From: Halanaerobiales bacterium
GTDB lineage: Bacteria; Bacillota_F; Halanaerobiia; Halanaerobiales; DTU029
Assembly (NCBI GenBank): GCA_016278415.1
Contig: JADQBV010000114.1
Location: 1 to 45,428 of the forward strand
Length of the DNA: 45,428 bases
Reading direction: 5' to 3'
The notes under the pieces were generated by a model that made no database searches, was not told the DNA's origin, and saw only the letters and a list, made by a program, of their open reading frames with translations. This document shows positions 24,776-33,361 of this stretch, piece after piece (position 1 is the stretch's first letter; each line of letters begins with the position of its first letter). The position numbers and the translations under genes are program-made.

Positions 24776-26479
24776 TTATTGACCTAGAAATTCAGTAACC
24801 GTTATAACATTATCACTCCCAAACCAGTCCTGAACTCTAGTTAGACCAGCTGAACGTTGTTCATTTAAATATAGAATTGCTAGATTTTTAATTGCTCGAG
24901 AGCAGCTTACATAAAACAGGTGATTAGTCCTATCATAAACTTTAGTTGGGGCATCTTTTAATGCTCCTATATTTCCTGTTAAATATTCAGGAAAGTTGTA
25001 ATTATTCCATGTACGCTCTCCTACTATTATCAGCACATTCTCAAATTCATCACCTTTTGTATTATGTTTAGTAGAAACTATAGATTCTTTTTCAACATGG
25101 TTGTACAGATTCTTTATTTCCTGATAATTTAAATCCATCAATTTTTCGAAAAACTCTTTTCTTTCTTCATCTTCCGCAAATTTTTTCCTAAATTCTTTTA
25201 ACTTATCATCTTCAACAAATAAATTATTATTAAATACATATTCCCAGATAACTTTTAGTTTTTCATTTTTACTATATTCAAGTAAATTATCCATAATACT
25301 TTTTAACTTCATTTTATCTTTACTACCTAAAAATTTATAATCTATTTTTTCCATTAAATCAAAGATTCTATTTTCATTATATAGTTCTATGCTTGCCTCA
25401 ACTCTATTCAATAGAAAAGAAGAAATCGGGCATTCTTTCTCAAATAACTTTTCCTGAAAATTATAATATGGATAATAATCCTTATATACATTGAATATGT
25501 TTTCATATCCAGCTCTCTTTGCTATTTCTGTATGACTTAACAAAAGTTCTTTAACCTTTCCACCCCAAGCACTTTGAAGCTTATCTTTAATAAGATTTAA
25601 AGTATCCGACTCAAACATAGATGAGCATTCTTCTTCACTTTCTAAATATAAAAAAGAGACAGAACCTTTTATATCTTTATTTTTTCCAGCTGGATATTGA
25701 TTAATATCTTCTCTAATGGTATTTAATAAATTAATAACCTGCTCCGAAGAGCGATAATTTGTTTCTTTTGGTATATGTTCTAAAATATCACTTTTATCTA
25801 TTGAACCAATACCTTTATCATATATACTCTGCATAAAATCGCCAAAAAAACCAACCATAAAATTATTACTTTCAGTTCTATAGCTATCTTCAAATTCTGA
25901 TAAACATTCAAAAAATATATTTACTATATTTTTATCTGTATCCTGATATTCATCTACTAAAACAACAGGAAACCTATCCATGAAAATACGTCTCAATTTT
26001 GAATATCGTAAAAACATCTCCCAGGAAATCTTTATTACCTCATCATGTGAAATTATACCATCTTTAATAACCTTGAATTCTTTATATTCTATATTTTTAT
26101 TTTTTATATATTCAATATCTACATCATCATATATGTCTATTATAACCTCTTTTAATTCCTGCTGATATTTTCCTATTATATCCCAGAAGAAATCATGAAT
26201 TGTATTCACAATTAAAACACTATTTTCTCCAATCCTTTCTTTTATTTCATCAACTGCCACATTTGTATAGGTAATACATCCTATTTTTTTAGCCAGACTG
26301 GTATATTCAGTACCTTTATTTTCAATTATGTACTCCAAGGTTTTAATCAATGACCAGGTCTTACCTGAGCCTGCGCCTGCATCTAGTATAAAAGACTTAT
26401 TATTATCAACACAGGCATATATTTTATCTAAAGAATCATCTTTACGTTCACCTTCATTTCTTTCTAGTTCTGCAGCCAC
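24776..26479 (-). CDS. UvrD-like superfamily 1 helicase (GajB-like)
   Basis: A 567-residue SF1 helicase: Walker A LDAGAGSGKTWSLI near 32, the Q/TxxY-like YTNVAVDEIKER near 70, motif II VVLVDEYQDTD near 172, motif V STKHNTKGDEFENVLII near 466, and motif VI FYVSCSRAIK near 518. The GTG start (26477-26479, with AGGGAGG 7 nt upstream) lies inside the 3' end of the OLD-family gene, so the two overlap by 16 nt and are coupled. An OLD nuclease followed by a UvrD-like helicase is the class 2 OLD/Gabija arrangement; known GajB proteins are near 500 residues, so this one is somewhat longer. It probably senses or unwinds DNA ends for the nuclease partner. Confidence 0.85.
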   Translation of the reverse strand: MAAELERNEGERKDDSLDKIYACVDNNKSFILDAGAGSGKTWSLIKTLEYIIENKGTEYTSLAKKIGCITYTNVAVDEIKERIGENSVLIVNTIHDFFWDIIGKYQQELKEVIIDIYDDVDIEYIKNKNIEYKEFKVIKDGIISHDEVIKISWEMFLRYSKLRRIFMDRFPVVLVDEYQDTDKNIVNIFFECLSEFEDSYRTESNNFMVGFFGDFMQSIYDKGIGSIDKSDILEHIPKETNYRSSEQVINLLNTIREDINQYPAGKNKDIKGSVSFLYLESEEECSSMFESDTLNLIKDKLQSAWGGKVKELLLSHTEIAKRAGYENIFNVYKDYYPYYNFQEKLFEKECPISSFLLNRVEASIELYNENRIFDLMEKIDYKFLGSKDKMKLKSIMDNLLEYSKNEKLKVIWEYVFNNNLFVEDDKLKEFRKKFAEDEERKEFFEKLMDLNYQEIKNLYNHVEKESIVSTKHNTKGDEFENVLIIVGERTWNNYNFPEYLTGNIGALKDAPTKVYDRTNHLFYVSCSRAIKNLAILYLNEQRSAGLTRVQDWFGSDNVITVTEFLGQ

Positions 26480-28563
26480 TCCAATCCCTCCCTGATATAA
26501 GTAGGTACTTCCCAGTCATCTATTTCAAGATGAAGCATAATATCAAAAGCAAATGTAGGTTTATTGGAAATTGATTCTACAATATTATCAATCCAATCAT
26601 TATTCATTATAACATCCTCTTTGTCCTGAGAAATTAAATCTTTTATTTTTCCCTTCAAATTACCCGCAGGGGTTTTAATAGATTCAAATTCGGAAATATT
26701 GTCATATAAAAGATTAAAATTTTCTAAGATAAACTGCTCTTCAAAACTCCTACCACATATTACTTCACAATTTTCCATTTCTAAAGGATACTGGTATTGA
26801 TAAGCGACTCTGAATAATTTATTACAATCTATTTTGTCATCTTCACCACATTCCAGTAATTCATCTATATTCTTCAATTTAGGAAGCCAATCCTGTAAAG
26901 TTAAATTACTGCTAATATAATCCTTATCTAACTCAGGAGCAATTTTACTATATTTATTATTAGGGTCAACACAGTCTAAATCTGTGATAATCAACGTCTT
27001 AACCTCAATAAAGTTTAATAAATCTTTAAACTTATATGCATATGCTCCTCCCACTTCAATTATAGAAATATATTGGGATGACAAACTATGGTCTTTATCA
27101 TCATTTGATAACTTCTTAATCATCATTGGCAATAACATTCTTTCAACGGTTCCCTCAATCATTATCACTTTATCAGCATAAAACATATCGCTTTTATCAA
27201 GCTTCAAATATTGTTCTAAAAATGAAATGCCATCTGGCTTTTTATTAGCAAAGTCCTCCAGATCTTTAGTCTCTACATACTCTTTCCGCTTTTTAAGGTA
27301 ACGAATGTGCTTATAGCTGCTTTCAGAAATAATGTGAGAAGAATGAGTTGTAATGACAATTTGTACATTCCATTTTAACGCTCCTTTTTCCTTATCAAAC
27401 TTCTTATCAATAAAGTTAATTATATTTCTTATAAATGTTTTTTGCATTTGAGGATGTAAATGTACCTCTGGTTCCTCAATAAATATCAATTGCAGCCTAG
27501 ATCCTTCTATCTGAAATTCTTTATAAAAGTATAGTAGCTTCAGTATTATATAAATTAAGTTACTGAAACCAAGACCATTATATGCCTCGGGTAAACTATA
27601 GCCACTATCATTACTATAAAATATATCAGTATTATTTTTCAAAATACTATCCGGAGAAAACTTTGATTTTAATTCTATATTACGATCTTCCAGACCTGGA
27701 TAACCAAAGTTATTTAAGTCATCAAAATATTCCTTGAAAATATCAGGATATTTTTTATCCCAATCTCCACTGGCGGTTCCTAATGCATCTGTTAGTTCTG
27801 TTAATAATTTTTCATCATCATTCTGCACTAACTTAAAATAGCTGTCAAACAACTTTGATAATTCTTTTGACTTATCCTCCGCCTTATCATCAAGTTCCCG
27901 ACGAGCAAAAATAAATGCAGTTTTTAATAATTTATTTAAATCTTCCTTCCAAGTTTTTTTCTTCTCAATTAGATGCCTATTTTCCCTATTAGTTGAATCA
28001 ATAGTCCAGATACGAGTTTTATAAAAAGTACTATAATCATCTTTGATGTACTCTCTTAATTCCTTTTTGCTATCACCATGAAGTCTTTCATACTTATCAA
28101 AAAACCTTTCCGCTTTTTCACAGTAGTATTCATATTGTAAAATCACCTCTTTATTATCTGATTTTAATTCAGTGATAAACGGCTCTAAATGTGCTGTATT
28201 ATCATCATCAGTATATGTAATTACAATTTCTAACTTTATTATGGGCAGTTTATTTTCAAACTTTTCTTTTAACTCAACTATCTTTTCTTCGTCTTCTTCA
28301 TTATTTTTATTTTTCAACTCTCTATACTTCTTGAAGCTTTTATAGCTACTATCAAAGTTACTTAGCGATGATATTGAGAAATCTGCAAAATCAAAATTAG
28401 GATTATCTTTAGTAGTAAAACCTTTAACTAATTCAATAAAAGATGTCTTGCCACAATTATTTCTTCCTACTATTATAGTATTCTTATCATCCAGCATAAT
28501 TCTGTTTTGGGACATTTCAGTAAGTAATCTAAAGTTTTCACCAGCAATACTTTTAATTTTCAT
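26464..28563 (-). CDS. OLD-family ATPase-TOPRIM nuclease (GajA-like)
   Basis: About 699 residues. The ABC-type ATPase has Walker A IVGRNNCGKTSFIEL near 32, LIFIEEPEVHLHPQMQ (signature/Walker B) near 358 and the H-loop QIVITTHSSHIISES near 400. The TOPRIM nuclease follows: KVIMIEGTVERMLLPMM near 465 (catalytic Glu) and LIITDLDCVD near 525 (DxD). This is the layout of OLD proteins and GajA, which nicks DNA when nucleotide levels fall. It is about 120 residues longer than typical GajA. The frame opens at 28644; ATG 28561-28563 (MKIKSIAGENFRLL) matches the family N-terminus, and ATG 28599 with GGAG at 8 nt is the alternative. First gene of the island operon. Confidence 0.85.
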   Translation of the reverse strand: MKIKSIAGENFRLLTEMSQNRIMLDDKNTIIVGRNNCGKTSFIELVKGFTTKDNPNFDFADFSISSLSNFDSSYKSFKKYRELKNKNNEEDEEKIVELKEKFENKLPIIKLEIVITYTDDDNTAHLEPFITELKSDNKEVILQYEYYCEKAERFFDKYERLHGDSKKELREYIKDDYSTFYKTRIWTIDSTNRENRHLIEKKKTWKEDLNKLLKTAFIFARRELDDKAEDKSKELSKLFDSYFKLVQNDDEKLLTELTDALGTASGDWDKKYPDIFKEYFDDLNNFGYPGLEDRNIELKSKFSPDSILKNNTDIFYSNDSGYSLPEAYNGLGFSNLIYIILKLLYFYKEFQIEGSRLQLIFIEEPEVHLHPQMQKTFIRNIINFIDKKFDKEKGALKWNVQIVITTHSSHIISESSYKHIRYLKKRKEYVETKDLEDFANKKPDGISFLEQYLKLDKSDMFYADKVIMIEGTVERMLLPMMIKKLSNDDKDHSLSSQYISIIEVGGAYAYKFKDLLNFIEVKTLIITDLDCVDPNNKYSKIAPELDKDYISSNLTLQDWLPKLKNIDELLECGEDDKIDCNKLFRVAYQYQYPLEMENCEVICGRSFEEQFILENFNLLYDNISEFESIKTPAGNLKGKIKDLISQDKEDVIMNNDWIDNIVESISNKPTFAFDIMLHLEIDDWEVPTYIREGLEWLQN

Positions 28564-28632
28564 TCCTCTAACAACTCCCTTATTAAAATACCTTTCCATA
28601 CGTAATTCTCCATTTTGCCTAAATATCCTGCT

Positions 28633-28687
28633 AAAAAATAGCAAAACCCCTATCCATAGGTAATTCTTTTCCCCATGGATAGGAGTT
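28633..28687 (-). terminator. Terminator or attenuator in the leader of the island operon
   Basis: A long stem (28645-28657 with 28675-28687; 13 bp including one G-U, 17-nt loop) is followed on the minus strand by TTTTGCTATTTTTT. It lies between the predicted promoter (28709-28737) and the OLD-family start, so it can attenuate the defence operon as well as stop read-through from rlmH. Confidence 0.65.
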
Positions 28688-28708
28688 AGAGCTTAACACA
28701 CCATAATC

Positions 28709-28737
28709 ATTCTAATATTCCAATTCTATTTTAGCAA
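28709..28737 (-). promoter_or_regulatory. Predicted promoter of the defence island operon
   Basis: The -35 TTGCTA (28732-28737), a 17-nt spacer and -10 TAGAAT (28709-28714) predict initiation near 28702, inside the island and just upstream of the leader hairpin. Confidence 0.5.
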
Positions 28738-28817
28738 TAAAACACTAATTCCCTGACCCCGTTTAATACATGATAGTTAATATATATTTGTGTTATTTTT
28801 ATTTACTTAAAAACAAT

Positions 28818-28850
28818 TTTTATGCATCACAGATGGTACGGTTCACCGCG
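28818..28850 (-). repeat. Right attachment-site repeat (33 bp), overlapping the rlmH 3' end
   Basis: Identical to 13072-13104. It covers the last seven rlmH sense codons, the TGA stop (28827-28829) and 9 nt beyond. The same codons form the SCC attachment site in staphylococcal rlmH (orfX). Confidence 0.85.
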
Positions 28851-29306
28851 TATTATCTTAAATGCCCTATAAACCTGTTCAATAAGTATTAACCTTACCA
28901 TTTGATGTGTAAATGTCATATGTGAAAGGGATAAACGATAATCCGCTTTATTTAATACCCCTTTGCTTAGTCCTAAGGCACCACCTATAATGAAGGTGAT
29001 ACTGCTGTATCCGCGTACCTGTAAATTCTTTACTGACTTAGCCAGACCCTCTGATGTCATCGGTTTACCCTTTACATCAAGTGCTATCACATAAGTCCGT
29101 TCTACAAGGGTACCTATTATGCGTTCTCCTTCTTTATCTTTGACAGCAACTTTATCTGCCTCGGAAGGATTTGAAGGTATCCTTTCATCATTAACTTCTA
29201 AGAAATTCACCTTTGTATATGGTTGTAATCTTTTAGTAAACTCATCTATTCCTGTCTGCAGATAAGATTCCTTTACCTTACCTACAGTAAGTATATTTAC
29301 TTCCAT
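28827..29306 (-). CDS. rlmH: 23S rRNA pseudouridine-1915 N3-methyltransferase RlmH
   Basis: A 159-residue SPOUT methyltransferase, the normal length. MEVNILTVGKVKESYLQTGI opens the family; YVIALDVKGKPMTSEGLA, TFIIGGALGLSKGVL (AdoMet-binding knot) and LSLSHMTFTHQMVRLILIEQ lead to the conserved end YRAFKIIRGEPYH. It methylates pseudouridine 1915 of 23S rRNA in the assembled 70S ribosome. AAAGGAG lies 7 nt before the ATG, which overlaps the preceding small membrane protein gene by 10 nt. Its 3' end is the target of the defence island; the island's attachment sequence restores the C-terminus, so the enzyme is intact. Confidence 0.96.
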   Translation of the reverse strand: MEVNILTVGKVKESYLQTGIDEFTKRLQPYTKVNFLEVNDERIPSNPSEADKVAVKDKEGERIIGTLVERTYVIALDVKGKPMTSEGLAKSVKNLQVRGYSSITFIIGGALGLSKGVLNKADYRLSLSHMTFTHQMVRLILIEQVYRAFKIIRGEPYHL

Positions 29307-29521
29307 TTATAAACTCCTTTACTCATTACTTCTTCGTTCTGTTGTTCTATTATAATAGGTATTCTCTGTATAATTCCCCCAGAAAAGAAACCTGGTAATA
29401 CAAAGTAAATTAATGCTATCCCGAGTATAAGACACAAGCCTAGCAAGAATACAAAAGACTTCCAATTTATTTTACTTTTTTCTTGATTATCAGAAAAAAA
29501 TTCGGGGATTAAGGACATCAT
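29297..29521 (-). CDS. Small single-pass membrane protein
   Basis: A 74-residue protein with one strong transmembrane segment (FVFLLGLCLILGIALIYFVL, about 24-43), a hydrophilic N-terminus (SDNQEKSKINWK) and a short polar tail. No family recognised. GGAG lies 8 nt before the ATG pair at 29516-29521. It sits between walJ and rlmH and its stop overlaps the rlmH start, so the two are translated together; whether it has any link to cell-wall control through WalJ is unknown. Confidence 0.6.
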   Translation of the reverse strand: MMSLIPEFFSDNQEKSKINWKSFVFLLGLCLILGIALIYFVLPGFFSGGIIQRIPIIIEQQNEEVMSKGVYKWK

Positions 29522-29662
29522 ATAGCACGCTCCTATTAATTATCTAGTATTCTTTTTAATATGGATATAAGATAAGTGGTTGTAAGTACTACCAAGTTTT
29601 CAAAATAAAACGGAACTAAGATTTAGTATAGTATAAATTTCATTTTACTAAAGTCATTGTAT

Positions 29663-30454
29663 CTACCCCACCCTAAATAATTCAGTAGGCTTGTGACGAT
29701 AAGTAAAATCCAACTTCAAATCTTTATCAATAGTAAAGCCCTTATCCTCTAAATTATTTTTTGCAGTAATATATGCCAAGTCAGGTATATTATTATCTTT
29801 GCTTAAATGAGCCAATAGTATGCGAGGGAAATTATCCCCAATTATTCTAGGCAGTAAATCTGCTGTGTCATCATTAGATAAATGACCTTTATCACCCTTG
29901 ATCCTATTCTTTAAAGGCCAGGGATATGAGCCTGACATTAACATTTCAAAATCGTGATTAGATTCAATTATTAAAAAATCTAGACCCTTAAGACAGGTTT
30001 CTATTTCATCAGATACATAACCCATATCAGTAGCATGTCCTATTCTTTTGTCAGCACAATTGATAATATAACCTACTGGTGCACTCGCATCATGAGAAAT
30101 AGAAAAGGGAGATATACCTAAGTCACCAATCATAAAGTCACCTTTAAAAACCTGACAATTATTGTTACTTATCTTACCTAACTTCTTTTCTGCACCTTTC
30201 CAGGTCAGGTCATTAGCAAAAATAGGGAGATCATACCTACGTGATAAAACTCCTACACCTTGGATATGATCAGAATGCTCATGTGTAACCAATATTGCAT
30301 CAAGGCTATCAGCGGAAACATCTATCTTTGCTAGTCTCCTTTCAATCTCTTTTCCACTAAGCCCAGCATCAATTAATATACTATTTTTTCCTCCGGATAT
30401 ATAGATAGAATTGCCTGAACTACCACTTGCCAATACAGATACTTCTATTTTCAT
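29663..30454 (-). CDS. walJ: WalJ/YycJ metallo-beta-lactamase-fold hydrolase
   Basis: A 263-residue MBL-fold protein. ASGSSGNSIYISGGKNSILI, then VTHEHSDHIQGVGVL (the HxHxDH zinc motif near residue 57), GHATDMGYVSDEI and LLAHLSKDNN are hallmarks of the WalJ (YycJ/VicX) family, proposed to process DNA or RNA ends and linked genetically to the WalRK cell-wall system. The ATG follows GGTGA by 8 nt. It lies upstream of the small membrane gene and rlmH, the order common in Bacillota, although walRK is not in this window. Divergent from cheB. Confidence 0.92.
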   Translation of the reverse strand: MKIEVSVLASGSSGNSIYISGGKNSILIDAGLSGKEIERRLAKIDVSADSLDAILVTHEHSDHIQGVGVLSRRYDLPIFANDLTWKGAEKKLGKISNNNCQVFKGDFMIGDLGISPFSISHDASAPVGYIINCADKRIGHATDMGYVSDEIETCLKGLDFLIIESNHDFEMLMSGSYPWPLKNRIKGDKGHLSNDDTADLLPRIIGDNFPRILLAHLSKDNNIPDLAYITAKNNLEDKGFTIDKDLKLDFTYRHKPTELFRVG

Positions 30455-30596
30455 TTATTATTTCACCACATTTCTTGCAGGATTTTTAAACAGAAAGAAG
30501 AACTAATATATTATAGAACTTTGTCGTTTTATAGTCTTTTGTTCCAAAAAATGATGAGAATTTCTAATTCTCTTCAATATATAGGAGGTTTTTTAA

Positions 30597-31634
30597 ATGA
30601 TTAAAGTCTTGGTCGTAGATGATTCTTCATTTATGAGACAAATTTTCAAAAAAACAATAGAAACAGAAGAAGATATAAGTGTTATCGCAATGGCTGGTGA
30701 TGGTGTTGAGGCATTAGAAAAACTCAAGGAAATAAAACCTGATGTAATCACCCTTGATGTTGATATGCCTGTAAAAAATGGTTTGGATACCTTAAAAGAA
30801 ATCATGAAATTTAATAACCCAATACCTACGATTATGGTTAGTGCAATCGATAGTAAAATAACAGTAATGAAAGCACTAGAGTTAGGTGCTTTTGATTTTA
30901 TCCCTAAACCAGACGGATCTACAAGTATGAGTATAGATGAAATATCTAAAAACCTTATTTTAAAAATCAAAGCAGCCGCAGGTATGAAATCAAGACCTGC
31001 ATTTAAAATAAAACCCATTACAGCATCTTATAAAAATAAGATATCAAAAAAGAGCCCTGAAAGCAAGTATCCAATTTTAGCTATAGGTACTTCCTCAGGT
31101 GGACCCAAAGCCTTAAAGGCTATAATCCCTATTTTACCTGAAAACTTCCCGGCTGCTATATTAATAGTCCAACATATGCCTGCAGGTTTTACAACCTCTT
31201 TTGCCAATCGACTTAATCAAGAATCGGCTATTACAGTTAAAGAAGCAGCAAGAGGCGATTCTCTGAAACCTGGTCTAGCCCTATTAGCACCTGGGGATTT
31301 CCATATGAGAGTTAATGAACAAGGTAAGATAAGCTTAGATCAATCCAAACCTAAATGGAGTGTTCGACCTTGTGTCGATCATATGATGATCTCCGCTGCC
31401 GAAAATTTCGCTGATAGGTTAATTGGTGTTATCCTTACAGGAATGGGGGCAGATGGTGCAGAAGGAATGGAGGCCATAAAAGAACATGGGGGTTATGGTA
31501 TAGTTGAAGATGAAAGTACCGCATTAGTATATGGAATGCCAGGTGCTACAATCAAGGCTGGGGCTTTCGACGAAATTGTACCTTTACACCAAATACCATT
31601 TAAACTAATTGAGCTAATTGAAAGGAGATTTTAA
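30597..31634 (+). CDS. cheB: Chemotaxis protein-glutamate methylesterase CheB
   Basis: A 345-residue protein of normal length. The N-terminal receiver domain has VLVVDDSSFMRQIF, phospho-acceptor LDVDMPVKNGLDTL (Asp near 55) and SAIDSKITVMKALELGAFDF. The C-terminal methylesterase has the catalytic triad in IGTSSGGPKALKAI (Ser near 165), IVQHMPAGFT (His near 192) and GMGADGAEGM (Asp near 286). It removes methyl groups from chemoreceptors when phosphorylated by CheA and deamidates glutamines. AGGAGG lies 9 nt before the ATG. Followed immediately by cheR; no other chemotaxis gene is nearby. Confidence 0.96.
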   Translation: MIKVLVVDDSSFMRQIFKKTIETEEDISVIAMAGDGVEALEKLKEIKPDVITLDVDMPVKNGLDTLKEIMKFNNPIPTIMVSAIDSKITVMKALELGAFDFIPKPDGSTSMSIDEISKNLILKIKAAAGMKSRPAFKIKPITASYKNKISKKSPESKYPILAIGTSSGGPKALKAIIPILPENFPAAILIVQHMPAGFTTSFANRLNQESAITVKEAARGDSLKPGLALLAPGDFHMRVNEQGKISLDQSKPKWSVRPCVDHMMISAAENFADRLIGVILTGMGADGAEGMEAIKEHGGYGIVEDESTALVYGMPGATIKAGAFDEIVPLHQIPFKLIELIERRF

Positions 31635-32420
31635 ATGACCCTAAGTTTTGATCAATTTACAGAGCAGGCAATAAAGGTAATCAATATAGATCTTAAAGGA
31701 TATAAAATAAAAAGAGTCCAACGACGTACTGATAGTATAATGAGAAGATACGATGTTGCAAATTATGAAGAATGTTTGACTCTATTAAAAAATGATCCCA
31801 AGTTTAAAGAGGCATATCTAGATCATTTTACTATTAACACCTCTGAATTTTACCGTAATCCTCAGAACTTTAAATATCTAGAGGAAAATATATTCCCAGA
31901 GCTTTTTAAACAAAGTAAACGTATAAAAATCTGGAGTGCACCGTGTTCTAATGGTTCTGAGCCATATACTCTGGCCATTATACTTAAAAACTTAAATTAT
32001 AATAAAAATCAATATAAAATACTAGCAAGTGATATTGATCTCAATATTCTGGAAGATGCCAAAAACGCACTTTATAATCCTAATTCTGTTCAAAATGTAC
32101 CTGATATAATATTAGAAAGGTATTTCAATAGGGTTAGCGAAACACCCATAAGGTATAAATTAAATGAAGAGATAATTAATAAAGTTATTTTTGAACAAAA
32201 GAATCTTATAAATGATTCCTATACAAAAGGTTGGGACCTAATACTAAGTAGAAATTTCTTTATATATCTAACCTCTAATATTAAAGAAATGCTAACCCAT
32301 AAATTTACAGAAGCTTTAAACCCAGGTGGTTATTTGTTTCTGGGAAATACCGAGTTTATATTTAATCCCGGAAACTTTGGCTTAGAAAAGGTTTATTCTT
32401 CTTTCTATCGAAAATTATAA
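31635..32420 (+). CDS. cheR: Chemotaxis protein methyltransferase CheR
   Basis: A 261-residue AdoMet-dependent glutamate methyltransferase. The N-terminal helical domain ends in FTINTSEFYRNPQNFKYLE, the CheR hallmark; IKIWSAPCSNGSEPYTLAI (motif I), KILASDIDLNILEDAK and LILSRNFFIYL follow, and NPGGYLFLGNTE closes the fold. Two positions are unusual: the GEEP of motif I is GSEP, and the cysteine of CRN is serine. It opposes CheB on chemoreceptors. Its ATG follows the cheB TAA directly, with AAAGGAG inside cheB. Confidence 0.94.
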   Translation: MTLSFDQFTEQAIKVINIDLKGYKIKRVQRRTDSIMRRYDVANYEECLTLLKNDPKFKEAYLDHFTINTSEFYRNPQNFKYLEENIFPELFKQSKRIKIWSAPCSNGSEPYTLAIILKNLNYNKNQYKILASDIDLNILEDAKNALYNPNSVQNVPDIILERYFNRVSETPIRYKLNEEIINKVIFEQKNLINDSYTKGWDLILSRNFFIYLTSNIKEMLTHKFTEALNPGGYLFLGNTEFIFNPGNFGLEKVYSSFYRKL

Positions 32421-32473
32421 AATTTTTACTAAAACGTAGATTTAAAAGTATTATACCAATCTACTGGATTCAT

Positions 32474-33118
32474 TTAACTGTTTTCCTGAGTCCAGCTTAG
32501 ATGGTATATTAAACTAGCTATACCTACAGCTAAATCTTCATTACGTACTAAAACATCTTCAGGAACTATCAACCTAGTTGGTGCGAAATTCCAAATAGAC
32601 TTTATGCCAGCAGATATCATATCTTCAGCAACTTCCTGTGCTGCTGAAGCAGGTACAGCTACAATACCAACATTAATATCATTCTCTTCAACGATACCTT
32701 CCAACTCTTTCATGCTATCAACAGTGATATCACCAATTTTATTACCTATCTTAACTAGATCAGCATCGAGTATCTTAGAGATTTTTAAGCCCATCTTAAC
32801 AAACCCCTCATAATTAACCAGAGCCCTACCCAGGTTTCCTGCTCCAACGAGTACTGCAGGCCATACCTTATCTACTCCCAGTATCTTCCCAATAGATTTC
32901 CTTAAACCATCGACATCATATCCTACTCCCCTACGTCCAAACTCACCATAGTAAGAAAGATCTTTCCTTACTTGAGTAGAAGGAATCCCTAGTTTTCCTC
33001 CCAACTCTTTAGATGACACTACATCTGTGTTTTCATAAGAAGAAACCCTATCTAAACACCTATAATATAACGGTAAACGCTCTACAGTCGCCTTCGGAAT
33101 ATAATTACGATCCTTCAT
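32474..33118 (-). CDS. rex: Redox-sensing transcriptional repressor Rex
   Basis: About 214 residues. A winged-helix DNA-binding domain (KATVERLPLYYRCLDRV, SSKELGGKLGIPSTQVRKDL, YYGEFGRRGVGYDV) is followed by a Rossmann domain (VLVGAGNLGRALVNYEGF, the NADH-binding GxGxxG) and the C-terminal swap helix (VGIASLIYHLSW). Rex represses fermentation and respiration genes and is released when NADH/NAD+ rises. The frame extends to TTG 33139, but GAGGAG lies 9 nt before ATG 33116-33118, which is preferred and fits the family N-terminus. It has its own promoter at 33329-33357. Confidence 0.96.
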   Translation of the reverse strand: MKDRNYIPKATVERLPLYYRCLDRVSSYENTDVVSSKELGGKLGIPSTQVRKDLSYYGEFGRRGVGYDVDGLRKSIGKILGVDKVWPAVLVGAGNLGRALVNYEGFVKMGLKISKILDADLVKIGNKIGDITVDSMKELEGIVEENDINVGIVAVPASAAQEVAEDMISAGIKSIWNFAPTRLIVPEDVLVRNEDLAVGIASLIYHLSWTQENS

Positions 33119-33328
33119 CCTTTTCATCTCCTCTAACAAAGTCTTATTAATTCTATTTTTGCTTACTAAATACTAATAAATATTTCTATTATCTCACTTT
33201 ACCTTTATGTCATCCCTTAGACTCTAAATGTACTTATAAGTATTTAGTCTACTTTTATCTACTTTTATATTTGCAAACCTAACATCAAATTTGTCTTTAT
33301 TTGTATAAATTATCACTATATACTTAAA

Positions 33329-33357
33329 ATTATATCAGAAATACAGGTTAATGTCCA
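33329..33357 (-). promoter_or_regulatory. rex promoter
   Basis: The -35 TGGACA (33352-33357), a 17-nt spacer and an extended -10 TGATATAAT (TATAAT at 33329-33334) are near consensus. The -35 lies only 5 nt below the stop codon of the SNF2 gene. The leader to the rex start is about 200 nt; no clear Rex operator was seen in it. Confidence 0.7.
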
Positions 33358-33361
33358 CGAG

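Larger units (their letters stand above)
13072..28850. mobile_element. 15.8-kb defence island inserted at the 3' end of rlmH
   Basis: A perfect 33-bp direct repeat bounds the segment. The right copy is the real 3' end of rlmH (codons RGEPYHL, stop, 9 nt downstream); the left copy is the same sequence detached from rlmH and followed by a terminator. This is the arrangement left by site-specific insertion into rlmH/orfX, the SCCmec attachment site. Inside are eight genes, all on the minus strand and all apparently defensive: a Gabija-like pair, a dGTPase-type HD protein, an unknown protein, Type III R-M and Hachiman. No serine or tyrosine recombinase, replication or transfer gene is present, so mobilisation in trans or loss of the recombinase is inferred. 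Confidence 0.8.

Noticed and set aside
28564..28644. Upstream extension of the OLD-family protein from 28644
   Set aside because: Its start lies in the hairpin tail, without a Shine-Dalgarno sequence, and adds residues unlike the family N-terminus.
13072..28850. Prophage or SCC cassette with its own recombinase
   Set aside because: No structural phage gene, ccr, integrase or excisionase is found; only the attachment site resembles SCC.
30593..31018. 141-residue minus-strand hydrophobic frame opposite cheB
   Set aside because: The cheB frame on the plus strand has complete receiver motifs; the reverse frame is an antisense shadow without a ribosome binding site.
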